Of a stretch of DNA of 11,514 nt, positions 5,316-11,514 are shown piece after piece. Position 1 is the first letter of the stretch. Every line of letters starts with the position of its first letter. This DNA is from CAYQTO01 sp964420455 (lineage in GTDB: Bacteria > Sumerlaeota > Sumerlaeia > SLMS01): the NCBI GenBank assembly GCA_964420455.1, contig CAYQTO010000120.1, positions 1 to 11,514 on the forward strand, read 5' to 3'. Below the pieces are notes generated by a model that searched no databases, was not told the DNA's origin, and saw only the letters and a list, made by a program, of their open reading frames with translations. Both the position numbers and the translations under genes were made by a program.

Positions 5316-7007
5316 CTACCACAGCAAGGCCGCCCACCCGCCCAGCAGAACCACCAACGCCGCAAGCGCCCACATTCGACCCGTATAGACACTCGAGGCC
5401 ATCCACGCCCCCACCGCCGGCAGCCCCACCCACAACACACCCGCCCACGCGGTCCAGAGCCACCCGTGCGCCAGCACCCGCGGCCGCCCGCATGCGATCG
5501 CCTCGCCGAATCGCTCCCACGCCCACGGGTCCACATAGTTCAGCTCCACCTGGAGCAACAGCGACGCGATCACCCGAAAGGTTGCGTGCATCATCCCCCA
5601 GAGCGTGGCCGTATAGACAACCACCAGAAGCACCCGCGACGCCCAGGCGGGCAGGCCGCTCGCCCGCCCCATGGCCACCGGCAGCAGCACCAGCACCGGC
5701 ACCAGCATCGGCAGGCCCATGCGGCCCTGGATGCTCGCGTATCCCGCGTGGTTGATCGCCCGCCAGCCACCGGCCCAAAGGAGGCCCACCCACAACACCA
5801 CGAAGGACGCCGCCAGGCCGAGCAGCCGCCATTCTTCCGCCGCCAGCGGTCTCAACCCGCGCCCCAACACCCGCACGGCCAGCAACGCCCCCACCCCACT
5901 CACAAACACCACCCGCCAAACATGCCACCCCCACGGCATCGGCTCCCAGTCCCAGCCGAACCGCGCGTTGAACCCCTCCGCCACGTGCCACACGGCGCCA
6001 TCGATCCACCGCTCGATGCGCAGTTCCAGCGGCACCTCCACGGGATACTCGGCGTGCGTCTCCTCGAGGAAGGTAAGGTACGACAGCCGCCCCGTCGTCA
6101 GCGAGGTGAACGCCGCCGAGGCGAGCACCGGCCCCACCAGAAGGGCCGGCACGACGACCCACCACAGCCGCCCCGTCCGCCACAAATCCCGCCCGCGCCC
6201 CAGAATCCACCATGCCACCAGCGCCAGGCCGGACATCTTGGCCGCCACGGCCATCCCCGCGAGAAGCGCCGACCGACCCAGCGGCCACCGCAGCAGCACC
6301 GCCCCGGCCCCCAGCGCCGCCATCGCCAGCAACGCGTTGTCGTTGTTCACCATCGCCCCGACAAAGGTTGTCATCGGGTGAAACGTATAGACGAACGCGG
6401 GCAGGAACCGCCAGGCGGCCTCCTCGCCGGGAAACAGCAGGCGCCCACACTGCCACAGCACCACGATCGGCACCGCGGACAGGAGCACGGACACCCATCG
6501 CATCGACTGCCAGTGCCACAGCACCGTCCCCACCCACCGAAACGGTGCGGTGATCGCCGCCGCGATGGCGTAATACAGGGGCGGCTGGCCCCCCTCGTTG
6601 TTGCGCAGGTGTTCGCTGATCCCTGCGTAACGGCGCGCCTCCCATTCGTCCAGGACCATCTGGTACCCGAGCCGCAGAGGCCGCCCGTCCGCCGCCGCCG
6701 GCCGCCAGTCCCAGTCCGTCCCCGACAACCAGTGGATGAAGTCGACGCTCTGGGGAATCCGCCCGCCGTTCACCGGTGGCGCCATCCCCCGCGCAAGGTT
6801 GTTCACATAAACGAAGTGGGACGATTCGTCGGGCCCGCGGCCGAGCGGCACCAGCGACGCCCAGAACACCCCCTTGAGAAGCCATGCCGCCAGCAGCACC
6901 CAAAGGAAAACGGCGTCCCGCCCCCGCCACCAGGCGAGTTCCCCGTTTACAGCGTGCGCCGCCCCGGCGAACTCATGGTCCGCAACGCCCACCCCGTTCC
7001 CGCTCAA
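5316..7007 (-). CDS. GT-C-like polytopic membrane glycosyltransferase (DUF2142/GT39-like)
   Basis: A 563-residue protein with about ten or more hydrophobic segments. The first extracytoplasmic loop carries GRGPDESSHFVYVNN (Asp60-Glu61, His64). This acidic pair is the expected catalytic or metal site of GT-C enzymes, which use polyprenyl-phosphate sugars outside the membrane. QPPLYYAI (141-148) and NNDN (221-224) are further patterns typical of DUF2142/PMT-like proteins. The acceptor and sugar are unknown; cell-surface glycan or protein glycosylation is likely (inference). The TTG at 7007 is chosen because AAGGTGG (7024-7018) precedes it by 10 bases; a GTG at 6992 is possible. Only 5 bases separate this start from the ATG of the divergent helicase gene, so its promoter must lie inside that gene. 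Three copies of the recurrent octamer fall here, all as Val-Tyr-Thr (codons 206, 464, 540). Confidence 0.8.
   Translation of the reverse strand: MSGNGVGVADHEFAGAAHAVNGELAWWRGRDAVFLWVLLAAWLLKGVFWASLVPLGRGPDESSHFVYVNNLARGMAPPVNGGRIPQSVDFIHWLSGTDWDWRPAAADGRPLRLGYQMVLDEWEARRYAGISEHLRNNEGGQPPLYYAIAAAITAPFRWVGTVLWHWQSMRWVSVLLSAVPIVVLWQCGRLLFPGEEAAWRFLPAFVYTFHPMTTFVGAMVNNDNALLAMAALGAGAVLLRWPLGRSALLAGMAVAAKMSGLALVAWWILGRGRDLWRTGRLWWVVVPALLVGPVLASAAFTSLTTGRLSYLTFLEETHAEYPVEVPLELRIERWIDGAVWHVAEGFNARFGWDWEPMPWGWHVWRVVFVSGVGALLAVRVLGRGLRPLAAEEWRLLGLAASFVVLWVGLLWAGGWRAINHAGYASIQGRMGLPMLVPVLVLLPVAMGRASGLPAWASRVLLVVVYTATLWGMMHATFRVIASLLLQVELNYVDPWAWERFGEAIACGRPRVLAHGWLWTAWAGVLWVGLPAVGAWMASSVYTGRMWALAALVVLLGGWAALLW
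5383..5390 (-). repeat. GTCTATAC octamer, copy 3
   Basis: Exact 8-mer on the minus strand, extended TGTCTATACG, encoding Val540-Tyr541-Thr542 near the end of the glycosyltransferase-like gene. The preceding codon is AGT, a non-preferred Ser codon here. Confidence 0.85.
5611..5618 (-). repeat. GTCTATAC octamer, copy 4
   Basis: Exact 8-mer on the minus strand, extended TGTCTATACG, encoding Val464-Tyr465-Thr466 of the same gene. The preceding Val codon is GTT while the motif's own Val codon is GTC. Confidence 0.85.
6385..6392 (-). repeat. GTCTATAC octamer, copy 5
   Basis: Exact 8-mer on the minus strand, extended CGTCTATACG, encoding Val206-Tyr207-Thr208 of the glycosyltransferase-like protein. 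Confidence 0.85.
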
Positions 7008-7012
7008 GGCTG

Positions 7013-9322
7013 ATGAACCACCTTCTCGACCATTTGAACCCCGCCCAGCGCGAAGCCGTCGTTCACCTCGGAAGCCCGCTCATGATCATTGCCGGCGCGG
7101 GCACGGGCAAGACGCGTGTGATCACCCATCGCCTCGCCTTCCTCCACCGCGAGTGCGGCATTCCCCTCCGCGAGATCATGGCGGTCACCTTTACCAACAA
7201 GGCCGCGCGGGAAATGCGCGAACGCGTCTGCCGCCTCCTTGGCCTCCCCGACACTCCCGGCCTCCCCATCGGCACCTTCCACTCCCGCTGCGCCCTCATC
7301 CTCCGCCGCGAGCACCCCACCGCCGCCCTCGACCCCAACTTCGCCATCCTCGACGAGAACGATCAGAAACAGGCCATCAAGCGCGTCCTCAAGGACATGG
7401 ACATCAACGAGAAGCGCGCCCCAGTCGGCCGCATCCAGTCCTTCATCAACCAGGCCAAGATGCGCCTCCTGACCCCCGCCGACTGTCGCGAGGAGTTCGA
7501 CGAGGACGAGATCCCCTATCCCGACATTTACGCCCGCTACCAGGAGACCATCGAAAAGAACAAGTCCATCGACTTCGAGGATCTTCTCATGAAGACCGTC
7601 CTGCTCCTCCAGGACAACGAAGAGGTCCGCCGCCGATGGGCCGATCGCTACCGCTACGTCATGGTCGACGAATACCAGGACACCAACCACGCCCAGTTCC
7701 TCCTCACCAAGCTCCTTGCGCAGGACCACGAACAGGTCTGCGTGGTCGGCGACGAGGACCAGTCGATCTACAGCTGGCGGGGGGCGGAAATCAGCAACCT
7801 CCTCGACTTCGAAAAGACCTTCCCCGGCACCCGCATCGTCAAGCTCGAGCAGAACTACCGCTCCACCGGCAACATCCTCCGCGCCGCCAGCACCGTCATC
7901 GCGCGCAACACGCAACGTATCGGCAAGACGCTCTTTACCTCCCAAGACGACGGCGCCCTGCTCACCTTCACCCCGTCCGCGAACCAGGACGACGAGGGCC
8001 AGTTCATCGCCCGCGAATGCACCTACCTCATCCAGCAGGAAGGCGTTTCGCCCGACGAAATCGCCATCTTCTATCGAGGACACTGGCTCTCCCGCGCCGT
8101 GGAGGACAACCTCCGCCGCTTTCGCCTTCCCTACCGTGTTGTCGGCGGCATCCGCTTCTACGACCGGCTCGAGATCAAGGACCTCCTCAGTTTCCTGCGC
8201 CTCGCCGTGAACCCCGAAGACGACCTCGCCTTCGAGCGCGTCATCAACCGCCCCACCCGCGGCGTCGGCGCCAAGACCTTGTCGGAAATCCTCCAGGCCG
8301 CCGCGCGCGAGCGCCGCTCCCTCCTTGCCGCCACCGGCGGACTCCTCGAATCCGGCGCCATCAAGGGCAAGGCCCGCCGCGGCCTCCAGAAGTTCCTCCA
8401 GTCTGTCTATACATGGCACGACATGGCCGCCACCGCCACCCCCGCCGACATCCTCGAGGCGATCCTAGCCGACACCAACTATGCCGAGGAAGGCGTCGGC
8501 GACCCCGGATCCATCGAGGGCGAGGCCCGCATCGAGAACATCGAGGAGTTCCACGGCATGCTCCGCGAGTTCCGGCCCAGCGGCGACTCCGCCCACCTCG
8601 CCGAGTTCCTCAACGTCATGGCCCTCGACGCCACCGACAACCGGGACGATGCCTCCCCCAAGGTCAGCCTCCTCACCATCCACAACGCCAAGGGGCTCGA
8701 GTTCGACTACGTCTTCCTAATCGGGCTCGAGAAAGGCGCCTTCCCCACGCGCCGTGCCGAGGAGTCCTTCGAGGAGTTTGCCATCGAGGAGGAGCGCCGT
8801 CTGTTCTATGTTGGCCTCACCCGCGCCCGCCGAAAACTGTACCTCCACTACAGCGCGCAACGAAACCGGCCCGACTTCTGGGAGGTGACATCGCCTTCCC
8901 TCTTTCTTTCCGAACTGCCGCCGGAGGTCTTCGACGGGGAATCCCTCAAGCAGCTTCGCCGCCTGCTGCCCTATGGCTGGGGCACCGCGGAGGGGATCGG
9001 CGGTTCCCGGCCCGAGGCCGCCCCGGCGGAGGGGGAACTCGAATACGTCATGGACGAGGACGCCGGCTTCCATCCCCAGGAGCGCCCGGCGGGCACCTAC
9101 GCGCGACTCACGCGTGGTGGCGGATCCGCCCCCTCCGCTGGCCGCCCCGGCAGGCACCGCCTCTCGCCCGGCATTCGTGTGGCCCATCGCTACATGGGCA
9201 ACGGCACGGTCAAGGCCCTTTCCGGCCGGCCGGGATGGGAACGCGTCGAGGTCGCCTTCGACGACGGCCGCACCCAGGACTTCGTCGTCAAGTACGCCCC
9301 GCTCACTCCCCTGGCCGACTGA
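7013..9322 (+). CDS. pcrA: UvrD/PcrA-type superfamily 1A DNA helicase
   Basis: A 769-residue 3'-5' DNA helicase used in nucleotide excision repair, replication restart and removal of stalled polymerase. All core motifs are visible: the Q-motif region (LNPAQREAV, 8-16), Walker A AGAGTGKT (27-34, Thr where Ser is usual), TFTNKAAREM (motif Ia), Walker B VDEYQD (Asp219-Glu220), GDEDQSIYSWRGA (246-258), LEQNYRS (278-284), TIHNAKGLEFDYVFL (motif V, His557) and EERRLFYVGLTRAR (593-606). The C-terminal GIRVAHRYMGNGTVKALSGRPGWERVEVAFDDG to VKYAPL matches the Tudor-like domain that lets PcrA bind RNA polymerase. Length is slightly above the usual 720-740. The ATG at 7013 is chosen because the frame upstream overlaps the divergent gene and is not helicase-like; its ribosome site is weak. 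Its 3' end overlaps the convergent gene by 20 bases. Codons 465-467 carry the octamer. Confidence 0.96.
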   Translation: MNHLLDHLNPAQREAVVHLGSPLMIIAGAGTGKTRVITHRLAFLHRECGIPLREIMAVTFTNKAAREMRERVCRLLGLPDTPGLPIGTFHSRCALILRREHPTAALDPNFAILDENDQKQAIKRVLKDMDINEKRAPVGRIQSFINQAKMRLLTPADCREEFDEDEIPYPDIYARYQETIEKNKSIDFEDLLMKTVLLLQDNEEVRRRWADRYRYVMVDEYQDTNHAQFLLTKLLAQDHEQVCVVGDEDQSIYSWRGAEISNLLDFEKTFPGTRIVKLEQNYRSTGNILRAASTVIARNTQRIGKTLFTSQDDGALLTFTPSANQDDEGQFIARECTYLIQQEGVSPDEIAIFYRGHWLSRAVEDNLRRFRLPYRVVGGIRFYDRLEIKDLLSFLRLAVNPEDDLAFERVINRPTRGVGAKTLSEILQAAARERRSLLAATGGLLESGAIKGKARRGLQKFLQSVYTWHDMAATATPADILEAILADTNYAEEGVGDPGSIEGEARIENIEEFHGMLREFRPSGDSAHLAEFLNVMALDATDNRDDASPKVSLLTIHNAKGLEFDYVFLIGLEKGAFPTRRAEESFEEFAIEEERRLFYVGLTRARRKLYLHYSAQRNRPDFWEVTSPSLFLSELPPEVFDGESLKQLRRLLPYGWGTAEGIGGSRPEAAPAEGELEYVMDEDAGFHPQERPAGTYARLTRGGGSAPSAGRPGRHRLSPGIRVAHRYMGNGTVKALSGRPGWERVEVAFDDGRTQDFVVKYAPLTPLAD
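8405..8412 (+). repeat. GTCTATAC octamer, copy 6
   Basis: Exact 8-mer, extended TGTCTATACA, encoding Val465-Tyr466-Thr467 of the helicase. The surrounding codons TCT GTC TAT ACA break from the gene's usual C-ending choice; ACA is otherwise hardly used for Thr in it. Confidence 0.85.
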
Positions 9323-10847
9323 CCCCGCCCACCCGGTACAACGCGAACCGTTCATCTGTATAGACAACCTCCAGCCCCGGCGCCAGGTAGGCCGGCGGCC
9401 GCACCCCATCCACCAGCACGTGCGTGATGGCATGGGCGGCCAGAATCTCCTCGAAAGCCGTTTTCGCCCCGGCCCGGTCGGCGTAATAGAACCCCGACGC
9501 GAGCTGGAGCCGGCGGTGCCATGCCACGATCTCCGCCGCCCCGTAGGGATGCGTCTTGAAGTCGACCAGGACCGGCACTCCAGTCTCGAGCCGGAACCGC
9601 TCCGCCCAGTTCGGGACAAGCACCAGCCAATCCTCGCGGGCCTCGTCGCGGACGAACGCGAAGAGCCGGTTTTCCGGACCCGCCCGCAGGTCCGCCGCCG
9701 CCGCCGCGCTCGCCGCAACCCCCGCCGCCATTGTATAGACAAGAACCACTCCGGCGACCCAGGGCACCCCGGGCGCTGAAAACCGGGCGGGAAGCGCCAT
9801 CGCCAACCGCCCGGCCAGTAACCCCGTCGCCAGCGGCACCAGCACCACCGACGCCCGCCAAGGAAACAGCAGCGCCAGGCCCTGGTGTCCCGTCGCCATC
9901 ACCGCCAGCGTCCCCAGCAGCCCGGCTGCCCCGAGCGCCGCCATCGGCACCAGCAGACGCGTCCCCCGCGTCGCCCACAACCCGCCAACCATCAACGCCA
10001 CCTGCGCCGCCGACACCCAACCGAACCACTCGAGCGGCTCCGCGTGGTGCGGAAACCGCACCTCCACCAGGATGCGGCGCGCCTCCGCGGCCAGTTGTGC
10101 GTCCCCCTCCCGGAAGCGCATCGCCGTCACGGCGGCAATCACGGCGACAATCGCGGCCCCCGCCGCCGTGGCGCCAACCACCCGCCGCCTGCCCCCGTGC
10201 CACCCCACGATTCCCGCCGCCCCCAGCACCACAAACCCCATCCACAGATAATGCGCGTGCATGGCCCCCGAGACGACGATCACCGCGGTACCAGCCACCG
10301 GGTGTTCCCGCGCGAGAAGCACCACCCCCGCCACCAACAGCACGCCGAACGCGCTCGGCTGAAACAGCGGGCCCAGCACGTAATGTCCCGCCAGGCCCTC
10401 GATCAGCAACTCCTCCGTCCACATCAGTGCCGGCGAGAGAAAGCCGATCGCCGGCCCGGCGAGAAGAAGCAACCCCGCCCATACCGCCCAGAACGGGCCC
10501 GCCTCCGCACGCGGTGCCACCAGATGAATCACCGAGGCGATCGTCGCGAAGAAGAGGACCCCAAGGCAGGCCTGGAGCAGATAGACGGTGCCGAGCGGCA
10601 GCCAGGCTGCCACGGTGGCGATGATCAGCGAGAACAGCGGGAACGGATCGGCGGTGGCCGCAAGGAAGTCGTTCTGAACGAAGCCCTCCCCGGCCATCGC
10701 GAAGCCATGGAGGAAGTAGCTGTTCTGATTGCCGACGAGAGGGGGGAGATAGAGGGAGGAGACGGCTCCGACCAGCCCGGCCAGGAGGACACGCCCCGTG
10801 GGAAGGTCCGGAGCCGGTTCCCCGATGGGGGAATCCGGCTCCGGCAT
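9303..10847 (-). CDS. Large polytopic membrane protein, GT-C-like or DUF6798-like
   Basis: A 514-residue protein starting at the ATG at 10847, 7 bases after the leuC stop, so the two are probably cotranscribed. The open frame reaches 10898, but that part overlaps leuC. No strong ribosome site is seen, so coupling to leuC translation is plausible. About ten hydrophobic segments fill residues 18-385. The first loop has NQNSYFLHGFAMAGEGFVQNDFLAATADPFPLFS (40-73), a pattern I associate, from memory and with modest certainty, with DUF6798-type membrane proteins. After the last membrane segment come about 130 soluble residues with VPVLVDFKTHPY and ITHVLVDGVRPP, probably outside the membrane. Function is unknown; it may handle lipid-linked sugars (inference). 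It carries two octamer copies (codons 370-372 and 495-497). Its 3' end overlaps the helicase gene by 20 bases. Confidence 0.75.
   Translation of the reverse strand: MPEPDSPIGEPAPDLPTGRVLLAGLVGAVSSLYLPPLVGNQNSYFLHGFAMAGEGFVQNDFLAATADPFPLFSLIIATVAAWLPLGTVYLLQACLGVLFFATIASVIHLVAPRAEAGPFWAVWAGLLLLAGPAIGFLSPALMWTEELLIEGLAGHYVLGPLFQPSAFGVLLVAGVVLLAREHPVAGTAVIVVSGAMHAHYLWMGFVVLGAAGIVGWHGGRRRVVGATAAGAAIVAVIAAVTAMRFREGDAQLAAEARRILVEVRFPHHAEPLEWFGWVSAAQVALMVGGLWATRGTRLLVPMAALGAAGLLGTLAVMATGHQGLALLFPWRASVVLVPLATGLLAGRLAMALPARFSAPGVPWVAGVVLVYTMAAGVAASAAAAADLRAGPENRLFAFVRDEAREDWLVLVPNWAERFRLETGVPVLVDFKTHPYGAAEIVAWHRRLQLASGFYYADRAGAKTAFEEILAAHAITHVLVDGVRPPAYLAPGLEVVYTDERFALYRVGGVSRPGE
9358..9365 (-). repeat. 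GTCTATAC octamer, copy 7
   Basis: Exact 8-mer on the minus strand, extended TGTCTATACA, encoding Val495-Tyr496-Thr497 near the C terminus of the membrane protein. The preceding codon is GTT. Confidence 0.85.
9733..9740 (-). repeat. GTCTATAC octamer, copy 8
   Basis: Exact 8-mer on the minus strand, extended TGTCTATACA, encoding Val370-Tyr371-Thr372 in a membrane segment of the same protein. The preceding Leu codon is CTT. Confidence 0.85.
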
Positions 10848-10854
10848 CGATGTC

Positions 10855-11514
<660 letters not shown>

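Noticed and set aside
6884..7012. N-terminal extension of the helicase frame
   Set aside because: The helicase family begins near LNPAQREAV, which fits the ATG at 7013; the upstream residues are shadow sequence of the divergent gene.
4656..7013. Long plus-strand open frame (785 codons) across the pseudopilin, Cys-cluster and glycosyltransferase region
   Set aside because: The translation is dominated by Pro, Arg, His and Gln with no domain. It is the complement of real minus-strand genes with high third-position GC.
7004..8419. Minus-strand open frame (471 codons) antisense to the helicase
   Set aside because: It is rich in Val, Glu, Gly, Asp and Leu as expected from the reverse complement of a GC-rich gene; the helicase motifs on the other strand are decisive.
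1635..9740. The octamer copies as a CRISPR array or a tandem repeat
   Set aside because: Spacing is irregular (228 to 2385 bases), copies lie within genes on both strands, and the repeat is far too short.
1635..9740. Val-Tyr-Thr as a shared functional peptide
   Set aside because: The proteins are unrelated, the tripeptide falls in membrane, helicase and soluble parts alike, and one copy encodes Arg-Ile-Asp.

Overview
This is a GC-rich, gene-dense bacterial chromosome segment with no RNA genes, transposons or CRISPR array that I can see. The mix is an ECF sigma factor operon, a secretion-type pseudopilin with an NFLEAQTRSKVSRV-like helix, and large GT-C-like membrane proteins. It suggests an environmental lineage near Planctomycetota, Verrucomicrobiota, Hydrogenedentota or Sumerlaeota. 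That placement is inference from sequence style, not a phylogenetic result.

Layout. Positions 2-43 hold the last codons of a plus-strand gene, followed by a strong hairpin. Positions 127-2066 (minus strand) form a compact operon: an ECF sigma factor, a small one-pass membrane protein that is probably its anti-sigma partner (ATGA stop/start overlap), and a secreted protein with an STN-like domain and a long charged helix. A MutT-type Nudix hydrolase (2345-2764) and an unrecognised 337-residue protein (2938-3951) follow on the plus strand, closed by a hairpin terminator at 3968-3993. On the minus strand, 7007 down to 4018 carries a GT-C-like membrane glycosyltransferase, a cysteine-cluster membrane-anchored protein and a pseudopilin. 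A UvrD/PcrA helicase (7013-9322, plus) is packed tightly between that group and a second minus-strand membrane protein (9303-10847). The second membrane protein follows the 3' part of leuC, which runs off the right edge.

The most unusual signal is not a gene. The octamer GTCTATAC (reverse complement GTATAGAC) occurs eight times, on both strands and in five unrelated genes, where about 0.35 copies are expected by chance. Seven copies encode Val-Tyr-Thr and one lies in another frame over Arg-Ile-Asp. Flanking silent positions also look constrained (roughly TGTCTATACR), with codons otherwise disfavoured here (NNT, TAT, ACG/ACA, ATA). This looks like selection on the DNA word itself, as for DNA-uptake sequences, HIP1 or other genome-wide architectural words. 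I do not recognise the word.
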